Notes: generated by a model not told the origin, from the letters alone. DNA of 64,000 bases from JAWSUT01 sp033549345 (GCA_033549345.1 JAWSUT010000011.1:22945-86944); one strand, 5' to 3'. Shown: positions 1 to 7,790, numbered from the stretch's first letter. Numbers and translations: made by a program.

Positions 1-2
1 CC

Positions 3-893
3 GCTGCAATTACATATGCTAAAACAAATCCCGTTTCCCTTGACAGTGTAAACTCTTTCTTAAACCGTATCAACTGGGAAAAAGACTTCCCCCTTCCCCG
101 GCATGACGAACTGCTTTCTTTCTACCACCCCCGCACTTTAAAGGAGCTGTATCTTCTCCGCAAACAAATCCTGCAGGCACCCGATGATACGGCCCGCTTT
201 GTTCAGCTTCTGGTGTTGTCACGGCTGCATGGACATTCCAAAGGTTTCTTCTCCGCTTATTCGATGCCGCAGATATCCATAACACCGCAGGCACAACAGA
301 GGATTAACTCTAAACGCGGAGAAACACCGGAGTACCGAGCTTTGGCACCGAGAATTGCAGCCAAAGCAAAAGCCGCACTCCGGGATGGCCAACTTGACGG
401 GATTCGCAGCGCAAGCATACATAATCGTTACCTGAATACAGATGCCAGACAGCTTTCATGGCCCGATGCCAGGGTTGACCTGATTATCACCTCACCACCG
501 TTTCTAAACAAAGTAAATTACCTGGCAGACAACTGGCTTGAGCACTGGTTCCTGGATATTGACACAAGGCGCCTGAAACTAGACCTGATGCAGACGGCAA
601 GTCTATCAGTCTGGTCTGATTTTATGCGGCAGTCAATATTCGAGATGGCCCGTATTCTGCGAAGCAGTGGTATTTGTGTAATTGAAGTTGGTGATGTCTG
701 CCACAGGGGGCACAGAATAAACCTGGATGAAATAGTATGCCAGATCATCTCCGAAAATCCTCAAACAGGACTGAAGCCTCGGTGCGTGTTGATTCAGAAT
801 CAGGAGTTTACAAAACTGGCACATTGCTTCTCTGTAAAAAATAATAAACTGGGAACGAACACGCAGCGAATGCTGGTGTTGGAAAAAGATTAA
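3..893 (+). CDS. DNA methyltransferase, C-terminal part (5' end outside window)
   Basis: The reading frame is open from the window edge to the TAA at 891-893, so the gene starts upstream; the GTG at 213 is an internal codon. The visible part has the motif ITSPPF (near 484-501), the SPPY/F catalytic motif of N4-cytosine or N6-adenine DNA methyltransferases. It is followed by a segment ending in a LRSSG-ICVIEVGD strand of the Rossmann fold. The AdoMet-binding FxGxG motif is not visible and would have to lie upstream. Whether it belongs to a restriction system or acts alone cannot be judged from here. The gene converges on the histidine kinase at 916. Confidence 0.75.
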   Translation, partial: AAITYAKTNPVSLDSVNSFLNRINWEKDFPLPRHDELLSFYHPRTLKELYLLRKQILQAPDDTARFVQLLVLSRLHGHSKGFFSAYSMPQISITPQAQQRINSKRGETPEYRALAPRIAAKAKAALRDGQLDGIRSASIHNRYLNTDARQLSWPDARVDLIITSPPFLNKVNYLADNWLEHWFLDIDTRRLKLDLMQTASLSVWSDFMRQSIFEMARILRSSGICVIEVGDVCHRGHRINLDEIVCQIISENPQTGLKPRCVLIQNQEFTKLAHCFSVKNNKLGTNTQRMLVLEKD

Positions 894-914
894 GCCTGCC
901 AAACGGCAGGCTTA
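891..914. terminator. Bidirectional terminator between convergent genes
   Basis: A perfect 10-bp inverted repeat (TAAGCCTGCC, loop AAAC, GGCAGGCTTA) lies between the converging methyltransferase and kinase genes. The methyltransferase TAA stop codon is the outermost part of the stem. There is no long T-tract on the plus strand, so efficiency is uncertain. Confidence 0.6.
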
Positions 915-915
915 A

Positions 916-2019
916 TCATTGGCTGACTGGGAGATACAAATCAATTGTTGTGCCTCTGTTTTCTTCACTTTTGACTTTTACATACCCGTTATGATGTTGA
1001 ACGATTCGATTGGTGAGCGTAAGCCCAAGCCCGGAACCTTCAACTCTGGTTGAATAGAAGGGAGTAAAAACACGGGCAAGATCCTCCTTGCGGATCCCCA
1101 ACCCTGTGTCACTTACCGAAATGAGGGCTTGTCCCGGTTCGGGCAGATATTGTGTCCTGACAATCAGTTTGCCTCCTGAGGGCATTGCCTGAATGGCGTT
1201 ACGCAAAACATTCAATACGGCCTGTTTAACCAGTTCGTGGTCCAACAGGCAAAGTGGCATATTCATATCCAACTCGGAGATAATCTCAATATCAACCATC
1301 ATTCCCACATTCTCCACCAGATTCAGCAGGTCTTTAATGATATTGTTTGGGCTGACGAACTGCAGGCCTTCCGCGCCGGGATGAATTAAAGCGAGAAAGT
1401 CGGTAATAATTCGTTCAATTTGTTGAATTTCTTCGGTTGCCATGCCCAGATATTCTTTAATTACGTTATTATCGGTGGATTGCTGCAAAGCCAGTTGAAT
1501 ATATCCTTTGGCCGTAGTTAACGGGTTTCTGATTTCGTGAGCAGCACCTGCGGCAATCTGACTGACAATGGCCTGCACCTCAGCATTACTTATCTCTTTT
1601 TGAAAACGGTGTTCACTGGTCAGGTCTTTGCGCATCCAGATTGCACCGGTTACTTCACCCTGCATGCCCTTGACCAAAGCAACATTGTGCTGATAGAAAC
1701 CTTCGCAATTGGTATAGGGGCAATAACCGCTTTCCTTGTTTGATACTTCTTTACCGGTTTTTAGCACCTGGAGAATATATTGTTCGTGTTCTGGAATACC
1801 GGGGAACACATCTCTGACATGTTTACCTAACACTTTGACTGCCGGTTTATTAAAAACTGTTTCTGCTTCACTGTTAAAGATGGTAATAAATCCACCTGCA
1901 TTGATCGCTATGACAGCTGCGGAAATATTTTCAACGATAAAGCGCGCATGTGAGCGCCAAAAAAGGTAATCCACCGGGATTGTGAGTTTTTTTGCCAAAA
2001 GGGAACCGGTATTTGTCAT
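916..2019 (-). CDS. PAS-domain sensor histidine kinase
   Basis: A probable cytosolic sensor kinase of about 367 residues. An N-terminal PAS domain spans roughly residues 25-140 and carries a CPYTNC cysteine pair. The HisKA phosphoacceptor motif AAHEIRNPL lies near residue 160, followed by an HATPase domain with N box (NVLRNAIQAM), G1 (SDTGLGI) and G2 (GSGLGLTLT). No transmembrane segment is apparent. The layout resembles Spo0A-pathway kinases, but no partner response regulator is adjacent, so the target is unknown. GTG at 2028 and ATG at 2025 are possible starts, but the AGAGGG site is spaced correctly (8 nt) only for ATG at 2019. Confidence 0.85.
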   Translation of the reverse strand: MTNTGSLLAKKLTIPVDYLFWRSHARFIVENISAAVIAINAGGFITIFNSEAETVFNKPAVKVLGKHVRDVFPGIPEHEQYILQVLKTGKEVSNKESGYCPYTNCEGFYQHNVALVKGMQGEVTGAIWMRKDLTSEHRFQKEISNAEVQAIVSQIAAGAAHEIRNPLTTAKGYIQLALQQSTDNNVIKEYLGMATEEIQQIERIITDFLALIHPGAEGLQFVSPNNIIKDLLNLVENVGMMVDIEIISELDMNMPLCLLDHELVKQAVLNVLRNAIQAMPSGGKLIVRTQYLPEPGQALISVSDTGLGIRKEDLARVFTPFYSTRVEGSGLGLTLTNRIVQHHNGYVKVKSEENRGTTIDLYLPVSQ

Positions 2020-2185
2020 CGGCATCACCCTCTCGAACTTCTTTTACATACATCTCCATTATAACAGGTTATTTATAAAAAGTTTGCTGTAACATGTCGT
2101 TTATACCGTAAGAAGGGCAATATTATGTAAGTTTTTAAAATTAGAAGTTTCAATTGTTTTAAAATTGCAAATACTTTGTGAAACA

Positions 2186-2214
2186 TTGCACAAACTGTAA
2201 TTCACCCATATAAT
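2186..2214 (+). promoter_or_regulatory. Sigma-A type promoter of the acetyltransferase gene
   Basis: TTGCAC (2186-2191), a 17-nt spacer and a perfect TATAAT (2209-2214). Transcription would start near 2221, downstream of the AAGGA at 2216-2220. This favours the ATG at 2261 over the GTG at 2231 as start codon of the next gene. Confidence 0.75.
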
Positions 2215-2260
2215 TAAGGAAGCAAAGATTGTGCTAAAATCCTTTTTAGGGGTGACTGTC

Positions 2261-2926
2261 ATGGAATCCATGAACAGGCAAAAACAGCTGAATACGTTGC
2301 AAGCTCAGCATACATCTGCTGTTCGTATGGCTTATACTGATCGCGGTGTTGTGACCGTTGAAGGGCCTGTTTCTGCCAGTCGGATACAGCAGTTTGCCTT
2401 TTGTGAAGGGCTGTGTAAATTCCGCCAACCGTCAGAGCAGCATCTTGCATTAATGGATATTTCTAATCTGCCGGAAGGCCTGGTCTACATTGCCACATGC
2501 AAAGATACCATAGTGGGCTATATTACATTCCACTACCCCGAATTCGAACGTTGGGCACAATCAGGCATGCCCTGTCTGCTTGAGCTGGGTGCGATCGAAG
2601 TATCGCGGGAATGGCGTGGAACAGGCATTAGCAGTGAGCTGGTACTGGTTCCTTTCCAAACGGATATGATGGAGGATAAAATTATTGTCAGTATGGAATG
2701 TTACTGGTTCTGGGATCTGCAGGGAACGAACCTTACCCCCTATGAATACCGCAGGCTCATGGAAAACCTCCTTGCCAAAAGCAACTTCCAAACCAAACTT
2801 ACAGATGACCCTGACATTTGCAGTCATCCGGCCAATCTTCTCTCGGTTCGTATCGGTTCCCGTGTTCCGGAAAATATCTGCAACCAATTTGAAGGATTAT
2901 GTTATAGAAGTAAGTGGCTCCTTTAG
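2261..2926 (+). CDS. acuA: GNAT acetyltransferase, AcuA-like
   Basis: A protein of about 221 residues that resembles Bacillus AcuA, a GNAT enzyme that acetylates and inactivates acetyl-CoA synthetase. The supporting signs are a GNAT core with a LELGAIEVSREWRGTGIS segment (the acetyl-CoA pyrophosphate loop region is RGTGIS) and an AcuA-like C-terminal half with YWFWDLQGTNLTPYEYR and SHPANLL. The start at 2261 has AGGGG 8 nt upstream. It is a single-gene unit with its own promoter, followed by the tRNA pair. No acetoin or acs genes are adjacent, so the target remains inferred from the family. Confidence 0.75.
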   Translation: MESMNRQKQLNTLQAQHTSAVRMAYTDRGVVTVEGPVSASRIQQFAFCEGLCKFRQPSEQHLALMDISNLPEGLVYIATCKDTIVGYITFHYPEFERWAQSGMPCLLELGAIEVSREWRGTGISSELVLVPFQTDMMEDKIIVSMECYWFWDLQGTNLTPYEYRRLMENLLAKSNFQTKLTDDPDICSHPANLLSVRIGSRVPENICNQFEGLCYRSKWLL

Positions 2927-2939
2927 CATTCGTCTCCTC

Positions 2940-2968
2940 TTGATTAATCAGCTCCGCTGTTGTACAAT
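2940..2968 (+). promoter_or_regulatory. Promoter of the tRNA-Ala/tRNA-Val pair
   Basis: TTGATT (2940-2945), a 17-nt spacer and TACAAT (2963-2968), ending 12 nt before the first tRNA base. Confidence 0.7.
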
Positions 2969-2980
2969 GGATTACACGAT

Positions 2981-3056
2981 GGGCGTGTAGCTCAGTTGGG
3001 AGAGCGCTTGGCTCGCATTCAAGAGGCCAGGGGTTCAAGTCCCCTCACGTCCACCA
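2981..3056 (+). tRNA. tRNA-Ala (anticodon CGC)
   Basis: A complete cloverleaf: acceptor GGGCGTG/CACGTCC (one G-U pair), D-arm GCTC..GAGC, anticodon loop CTCGCAT giving CGC, T-arm AGGGG-TTCAAGT-CCCCT and an encoded CCA. It reads GCG alanine codons. It lies 7 nt before tRNA-Val and shares that gene's promoter. Confidence 0.95.
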
Positions 3057-3063
3057 TTGACAC

Positions 3064-3138
3064 GGGGCTATAGCTCAGGGGGAGAGCGCTTGACTCACAT
3101 TCAAGAGGCCACTGGTTCGATCCCAGTTAGCCCCACCA
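3064..3138 (+). tRNA. tRNA-Val (anticodon CAC)
   Basis: A complete cloverleaf: acceptor GGGGCTA/TAGCCCC, anticodon loop CTCACAT giving CAC, T-arm ACTGG-TTCGATC-CCAGT and an encoded CCA. It reads GUG. The anticodon arm and variable loop are nearly identical to those of the upstream tRNA-Ala. Confidence 0.95.
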
Positions 3139-3150
3139 TAAAGATACGAA

Positions 3151-3184
3151 AACCACGGGCATTTCTGGCCTCCGTGGTTTTTTG
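3151..3184 (+). terminator. Intrinsic terminator of the tRNA operon
   Basis: Stem AACCACGG / CCGTGGTT (3151-3158 and 3172-3179) followed by a T-run starting at 3178. Confidence 0.85.
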
Positions 3185-3244
3185 TTTCCTGGAATTAATC
3201 CACCTTAAAATGCAAAAGCTAAGCTACCAAGGAGGTGGTTTTAA

Positions 3245-3691
3245 ATGCAGGATAGGTTTACTCGGGGGTTTTTAGCAGGGTTGTTTACTGGAGTTATAAT
3301 TAATATTATAGATTATATAGCTTTTATATTAAATCTGACAGATACGAGATATGTAGATATTGCAGCCAGGCTAGTCTATGGAACGAGGTCACATAACCTT
3401 TTTGAGTTCATTTTTGCATATTTGGCACAGCTGGCTTTTTCAGCCTTTTTAGGTGTTATATATTCTTACTTGTTAATAAAGATTACGAGCGAAAATCATT
3501 TGCTGAAAGGGTGGTTGTTCGGTGTAGCTGTATGGTTTTTTACATTTGCTATAATAGTCATGTTTCGGGTACCCGGGATATCACAAGCACATTCCCCAAC
3601 TGCATTTACGAATGCCGTTCTTGCATCCATATTTGGAATAACTCTTACGCAAACGTTGGCCTTTTTAGATAGACGATATGCAAATGAATGA
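3245..3691 (+). CDS. Small polytopic membrane protein, unknown function
   Basis: A 148-residue protein with about four hydrophobic helices (roughly residues 8-30, 52-78, 87-107 and 122-142) and short polar loops. It has a strong AAGGAGGTGG site 6 nt before the ATG. I do not recognise the family. The coding sequence is noticeably more AT-rich and richer in ATA, TTA and TAT codons than its neighbours, which hints at recent acquisition or relaxed selection. It stands alone between the tRNA terminator and a separate downstream gene. Confidence 0.7.
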   Translation: MQDRFTRGFLAGLFTGVIINIIDYIAFILNLTDTRYVDIAARLVYGTRSHNLFEFIFAYLAQLAFSAFLGVIYSYLLIKITSENHLLKGWLFGVAVWFFTFAIIVMFRVPGISQAHSPTAFTNAVLASIFGITLTQTLAFLDRRYANE

Positions 3692-3834
3692 TTGAGTTAA
3701 ATATTTGAACAACGCATATGTTCGCAAGGCTGGAAAGAACTCGGTAGTATATTGAAATTTTTATCGGGCACGACCTTGTCCCCAGGAACAATTCAAGAAC
3801 ACGGGCGTCTATATGGGTGAGGGAGGTGTGAAAA

Positions 3835-4197
3835 ATGAAACAAAAGAAAACACTCTTCGTTGCTATTGCTGTATTACTCCTAATGCTGCTGGCGGTTGCT
3901 GTGGCAGTCGCCTATCAAACCGGACAGGAAACAGAGGAAGATAAGAATATTGAGAGTGAGCTGGATGTAAAAACCGATTCAGGGACGTTTGTCAGGCTGA
4001 TTGGAGCGGACCAGGTAGGAATTAGGATCAGTGGAGTACCTGAAGCCATCCCGCCCCGTGTGTTCCGGCTTTATGAGGAAGTAGCCGCAAACTTTGACAC
4101 ACTGGAGCTGGAGGAAGGCGATCAGGTTCGTTTTTCCTATTCAATAAACAGCCAGAACGAAGATGTTATCACAGAAATAGAGAAAATCTTCAATTAG
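3835..4197 (+). CDS. Membrane-anchored or secreted hypothetical protein
   Basis: A 120-residue protein with a basic N-terminus (MKQKK) and a hydrophobic segment at about residues 6-26 acting as signal peptide or anchor, followed by an acidic extracytoplasmic domain. No lipobox cysteine is present. The C-terminal part looks like a small beta domain (DSGTFVRLIGADQVGIRIS, then EEGDQVRFSYSIN), a layout suggestive of binding but not identifiable. The GGGAGGTGTG ribosome site supports the start. A strong terminator follows at 4207, so it is monocistronic. Confidence 0.7.
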   Translation: MKQKKTLFVAIAVLLLMLLAVAVAVAYQTGQETEEDKNIESELDVKTDSGTFVRLIGADQVGIRISGVPEAIPPRVFRLYEEVAANFDTLELEEGDQVRFSYSINSQNEDVITEIEKIFN

Positions 4198-4206
4198 TAA
4201 AAAGAG

Positions 4207-4252
4207 AAGAAAAGCAGCGTCTGGGAACAATCAGGCGCTGCTTTTCTTTTTG
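4207..4252 (+). terminator. Intrinsic terminator
   Basis: A 13-bp perfect stem AAGAAAAGCAGCG / CGCTGCTTTTCTT followed by TTTT. Confidence 0.9.
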
Positions 4253-4321
4253 GGGCTGCGAAAAAAATATCTGGTGCTAAACTAGCTGGTTCGCAGCGTT
4301 AAATTGTGTCATTGCGCACCA

Positions 4322-4341
4322 TTTGTTAGCATAGACTAAAA
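4322..4341 (+). promoter_or_regulatory. Operator-like site upstream of the metal regulator
   Basis: TTTGTTAGCATAGACTAAAA lies 40 nt before the regulator start. It shares TTTG(A/T)TAGCATAG(A/T)CT with the palindrome at 4910-4934 upstream of feoA. The TTAG-6-CTAA arrangement resembles DtxR/IdeR-type boxes. Autoregulation is inferred. Confidence 0.5.
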
Positions 4342-4380
4342 TTGTAAGGTTGCGCTAAACTGCTTAGAGGGGGAATCATC

Positions 4381-4857
4381 TTGCTGACAGAGAGCATGGA
4401 AGATTACCTGGAAATGGTATATCGCTTAGTTAAAGAAAAAGGATATATCCGGGCGGTTGATCTGTCGGAGGCTTTACAGTTTCAGGCATCGAGCATTACG
4501 AAGATGATTCAAAAACTTGACGAGGCCGGCTTTATAAAATATGAAAAATATCGCAATATTGCCCTGACTCCATTAGGTGAAAAATACGGCAGCTTCCTGG
4601 TATGGCGGGATTCAACTTTAAAGAAGTTCTTATTATTGTTGAATGCCCAGGCCGGGATTGACGAACAGGTTGAGGGGATTGAACACTATATTACCCCAAA
4701 GACAATGCAGCTGATCAGTAACCTAATTATTTTTTTTGAGTCGAATCCTCAGGCACTGCAATCTTTTCATGCGCTGCAACAGGAGCAACCTGACGAACAG
4801 GATGACGGTTTTGATCAACTCCGCGCCTGGGAGTTTCGCCACAGCATGGAAGCTTAA
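4381..4857 (+). CDS. DtxR/MntR-family metal-dependent regulator
   Basis: A 158-residue MntR-like repressor with an N-terminal winged helix (residues 1-70, including the ASSITKMIQKLDEAGFI recognition region) and a metal-binding dimerisation domain. Ligands equivalent to MntR D8, E11, E99, E102 and H103 are present (D8, E11, and VEGIEH near residues 97-102). The equivalent of H77 is Asp in LVWRDSTL. The TTG start has an AGAGGGGG site 6 nt upstream. Its position directly before feoAB and the shared operator-like sites suggest that it senses iron or manganese and controls Feo uptake. An extra C-terminal acidic tail (about residues 137-158) is of unknown role. Confidence 0.85.
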   Translation: MLTESMEDYLEMVYRLVKEKGYIRAVDLSEALQFQASSITKMIQKLDEAGFIKYEKYRNIALTPLGEKYGSFLVWRDSTLKKFLLLLNAQAGIDEQVEGIEHYITPKTMQLISNLIIFFESNPQALQSFHALQQEQPDEQDDGFDQLRAWEFRHSMEA

Positions 4858-4886
4858 AACCCGACAAGACGTCGGGTTTTTTCTTT
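4856..4886 (+). terminator. Intrinsic terminator of the regulator gene
   Basis: A 10-bp stem AAAACCCGAC / GTCGGGTTTT with loop AAGAC and a T-rich tail. Its first bases overlap the stop codon. Confidence 0.85.
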
Positions 4887-4909
4887 TGCAATAGTTTCAC
4901 CAATTTTCA

Positions 4910-4934
4910 TTTGATAGCATAGTCTGCTATCAAA
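4910..4934. promoter_or_regulatory. Palindromic operator upstream of feoA
   Basis: A perfect 10-bp inverted repeat TTTGATAGCA / TGCTATCAAA around TAGTC. It is the probable binding site of the upstream DtxR/MntR-like regulator, because a close relative of its left half lies before that gene. It sits about 175 bp before feoA; the intervening leader also contains a small hairpin at 4981-4999 (GGTATTTA/TAAATACC) of unknown role. Confidence 0.6.
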
Positions 4935-5107
4935 AGATTTCCTACGTGAAAGTTTGTTAGTGTAATACAGGAAAGGGAGGGGTATTTACGATAAATACCG
5001 CTCAGAAGCCTTTAAATAGCAGTAGTTTCAGCAAGATCATTAGGCGCTGTTGTCTGCAACGCAGTCTGCGGCAGCATCAGGAAGGGATTAAAAAAGGAGG
5101 ATGTAAT

Positions 5108-5353
5108 ATGGATACAAGGCATGGCCATGATACGCTTGTTTCATTATGTGTGGGGCAGCGCGGTGTTGTTACATCACTGGCAGCCGAAGGGATTGGCAGA
5201 AGAAGAATGCTGGATTTGGGGTTAGTTCCTGGAACGGTTGTTGAATCGGTGCGGCGGAGCCCGGCAGGTGACCCTACAGCGTATATTATCAGAGGTGCAG
5301 TTATTGCTCTGCGATCTGAAGAAAGCAGGAAAATATTCGTGAATCTGCTGTAG
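5108..5353 (+). CDS. feoA: Ferrous iron transport protein A
   Basis: An 81-residue SH3-like FeoA domain. Typical features are LCVGQRGVV near the start, RRRMLDLGLVPGTVVE in the middle and ALRSEESRKIFV at the end. FeoA is a cytosolic partner of FeoB. AAAAAGGAGG lies 7 nt before the ATG. It is followed after 21 bp by the FeoB GTPase gene, in one operon. Confidence 0.93.
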   Translation: MDTRHGHDTLVSLCVGQRGVVTSLAAEGIGRRRMLDLGLVPGTVVESVRRSPAGDPTAYIIRGAVIALRSEESRKIFVNLL

Positions 5354-5374
5354 AGACAGAACGGAGGTACACTT

Positions 5375-6145
5375 ATGGGCTTAACGTATCAGTCATCAGG
5401 TAAAGGTGCTCTGCGTGAGGATTACCTTAATCATAATGCAAAAGGGGACTATGTTATTGCACTGGCGGGTAATCCGAACACGGGTAAAAGCACTGTCTTT
5501 AATGCACTGACGGGATTAAAACAGCATACGGGGAACTGGCCCGGCAAAACGGTTGTCCAGGCACTGGGTAATTACAAGCATGATGGGAAACAGATTACTC
5601 TGGTGGACCTTCCGGGTACTTATTCTTTGCTTGCAAACTCACCTGAAGAGCAAGTGGCCAGAGACTTTATATGCTTTGCAGAGCCGGATGCCACTGTGGT
5701 GGTGGTAGACGCCACCTGCCTGGAACGTAACCTGAATCTGGTTTTACAGGTGCTGGAGATTACGCCAAAATCAATTGTCTGCCTGAATCTGATGGATGAA
5801 GCCAGGCGCAAACAAATTAGAATTGATGTGCAGGGTCTGGCAGACAAACTGGGGGTACCCGTCATTCCCACGGCTGCCCGCAACGGCGAGGGCCTGAGCC
5901 TGCTTAAAAATACAATCAACCAGGTTGCCGCCGGTGCAATTGAATTAAATCCGCGGCGACTGTCATACGATGCTAAGCTGGAAGCCGCCATAACGGAGCT
6001 TGCAGGTGAGCTGGACCCGCTTTTGCCGCCTCAGATTAACAGGCGTTGGCTAGCCCTGCGCCTCATTGACGGTGACTATACAGTGGTTGACGGTATCCGC
6101 AAGTTTTTGGAGAAGAAGCTGGTTAAGGAGGATTTTGCGTCTTGA
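5375..6145 (+). CDS. feoB: FeoB GTPase domain as a separate protein
   Basis: A 256-residue cytosolic GTPase half of FeoB. G1 is GNPNTGKST (near residue 32), switch I includes HTGNWPGKT, G3 is DLPG in LVDLPGTYSLLA, and G4 is NLMD, followed by the helical GDI-like domain up to VDGIRKFLEKK. A normal FeoB carries this domain and the membrane domain in one chain of 700-800 residues. Here the chain ends at TGA (6143-6145), overlapping the start of the membrane part by 4 nt. The downstream gene has its own AAGGAGG, so this is an organised gene split rather than damage. Confidence 0.9.
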   Translation: MGLTYQSSGKGALREDYLNHNAKGDYVIALAGNPNTGKSTVFNALTGLKQHTGNWPGKTVVQALGNYKHDGKQITLVDLPGTYSLLANSPEEQVARDFICFAEPDATVVVVDATCLERNLNLVLQVLEITPKSIVCLNLMDEARRKQIRIDVQGLADKLGVPVIPTAARNGEGLSLLKNTINQVAAGAIELNPRRLSYDAKLEAAITELAGELDPLLPPQINRRWLALRLIDGDYTVVDGIRKFLEKKLVKEDFAS

Positions 6146-7542
6146 CTCAACCTGTGCAATTCACCAAACTTAATCAAATTGTAGAAAAAGCAGCTGAATA
6201 CAGAGATGCACAGGGAGAGGGAGTACGTGATCAGGTAGTTTCACTTATTTATAACGAAGCTGAAAAACTGGCCTGCGATGTGGTGACCCGTCCAAATCAA
6301 AGAACCGACTGGGACCGAAAAATTGATAATATCATCACATCACGTATCTTCGGCTACCCCTTAATGCTGGCTCTGCTGGGAGCTGTTTTCTGGATTACAA
6401 TCAGTGGTGCAAACGTGCCGTCACAGATGCTGGCCAACTTACTGTTCGGAATTGAGGATTGGCTGAGTTCGTTGTTTATTCGGGCCGGTGCTCCCGACTG
6501 GCTGCACGGGCTGGTCGTCCTGGGAACGTATCGTGGTTTGGCCTGGGTTGTGTCAGTCATGCTGCCTCCTATGGCGATTTTCTTTCCCATCTTTACCTTG
6601 CTGGAGGACCTAGGCTATCTGCCACGGGTAGCTTTTAATCTCGACCATGCATTTAAAAAGGTGGGGGCACATGGGAAACAGGCTTTAACCATGTCCATGG
6701 GCTTTGGCTGTAACGCAGCCGGTGTTATCGCCGCACGTATAATCGACTCACCCAGGGAACGGCTGATTGCTATCTTAACTAACAACTTTGTACCATGCAA
6801 CGGGCGTTTCCCCTCATTGATAGCAATTTCTATGATTTTTCTTGCCGGGGGCGTTTTTTCTGCATTTGGCACTTTGGCTGCATCTGCTCTGGTGGTGGGT
6901 ATGATTTTAGTGGGCATTAGTGTAACACTTGCCGTCTCCTGGTTGCTTTCCAGGACACTTTTGCAGGGTGAACCGTCATCGTTTACACTGGAACTACCTC
7001 CCTACCGTAAGCCGCAAATTATACCGGTTATTATCCGGTCGTTGCTGGATAGGACAGCATTTGTCCTGGCCCGGGCGGTAATCATCGCAGCACCCGCGGG
7101 TGCCCTGACCTGGGTTTTTGCCAATATCTATATTGGTGACCTATCTATTGTCGGCCATGTCGCTGGCTGGCTGGATCCCTTTGGCCGTGCGATCGGGTTG
7201 GATGGCATGATCATTCTGGCTTTCATCCTCGGCCTGCCGGCGAATGAAATTGTGGTGCCAATTATGGTCATGGGATATTTGTCCGCAGGTTCTCTGCTTG
7301 AATTTGACAGTCTTATTGCATTTCGCCAGCTATTATTGGCACAGAACTGGACATTGTTGACAGCACTTAATTTTATGCTGTTTTCCATACTCCATTTTCC
7401 CTGTGGAACTACGCTTCTAACGATACGAAAAGAGACGGGCAGCATAAAATGGACGGTACTTGCCGCAGTTATTCCCACAATAATTGCGATTCTGGTATGT
7501 TTTAGCATTACACAGGGTGTACGTTTGCTGAACCTCTTATAA
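6142..7542 (+). CDS. feoB: FeoB membrane permease domain as a separate protein
   Basis: A 466-residue membrane half of FeoB: a short soluble linker (residues 1-65), then about 10 hydrophobic segments with two gate repeats. The first holds MGFGCNAAGV and NNFVPCNGRFP, the second GLPANEIVVP and HFPCGTTLLTI; both carry the cysteine expected in Fe(II) translocation. The TTG start lies within the TTGA overlap with the GTPase gene, and AAGGAGG is 10 nt upstream (6125-6131). The two halves together (722 residues) match a full FeoB. The protein presumably assembles with the separate GTPase in the cytoplasmic membrane. Confidence 0.88.
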   Translation: MTQPVQFTKLNQIVEKAAEYRDAQGEGVRDQVVSLIYNEAEKLACDVVTRPNQRTDWDRKIDNIITSRIFGYPLMLALLGAVFWITISGANVPSQMLANLLFGIEDWLSSLFIRAGAPDWLHGLVVLGTYRGLAWVVSVMLPPMAIFFPIFTLLEDLGYLPRVAFNLDHAFKKVGAHGKQALTMSMGFGCNAAGVIAARIIDSPRERLIAILTNNFVPCNGRFPSLIAISMIFLAGGVFSAFGTLAASALVVGMILVGISVTLAVSWLLSRTLLQGEPSSFTLELPPYRKPQIIPVIIRSLLDRTAFVLARAVIIAAPAGALTWVFANIYIGDLSIVGHVAGWLDPFGRAIGLDGMIILAFILGLPANEIVVPIMVMGYLSAGSLLEFDSLIAFRQLLLAQNWTLLTALNFMLFSILHFPCGTTLLTIRKETGSIKWTVLAAVIPTIIAILVCFSITQGVRLLNLL

Positions 7543-7572
7543 CGGTGCCCGGGAGACGTCGGGTCAGAAGAG

Positions 7573-7607
7573 AAAAAGGGACTCTGGTGACCCAGAGCCC
7601 CTTTTTC
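7573..7607 (+). terminator. Terminator of the feo operon
   Basis: A long stem AAAAAGGG-CTCTGG / CCAGAG-CCCCTTTTT with a small loop and a T-tail. Confidence 0.85.
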
Positions 7608-7719
7608 GGTCGGATACGTGCAAAATCTGTTTAACGGGTGCTCTTCCCCCGAATCTTGAGGTTGAATACCTTATTTCACTATATTTAAAAGTTGAATGGT
7701 GCTGGGATGGTCACTTAGT

Positions 7720-7747
7720 TTGAATTTAAGGTAGTCACTGATATAAT
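7720..7747 (+). promoter_or_regulatory. Promoter of the DUF302 gene
   Basis: TTGAAT (7720-7725), a 16-nt spacer and TATAAT (7742-7747). The expected start near 7754 makes the ATG at 7758 an unlikely initiation codon. Confidence 0.6.
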
Positions 7748-7790
7748 AAAGGAAGGCATGACAAATAATCCCTTAAGGAGGCGAATACTT

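Noticed and set aside
4991..5107. Possible extra ORF or N-terminal extension before feoA
   Set aside because: The frame is open from about 4991 but lacks any ATG, GTG or TTG start, and feoA has a clear AAGGAGG of its own.
5375..7542. FeoB disrupted by a frameshift (pseudogene)
   Set aside because: Each part has its own strong ribosome site, the stop/start overlap is a tidy TTGA, and all key motifs in both halves are intact.
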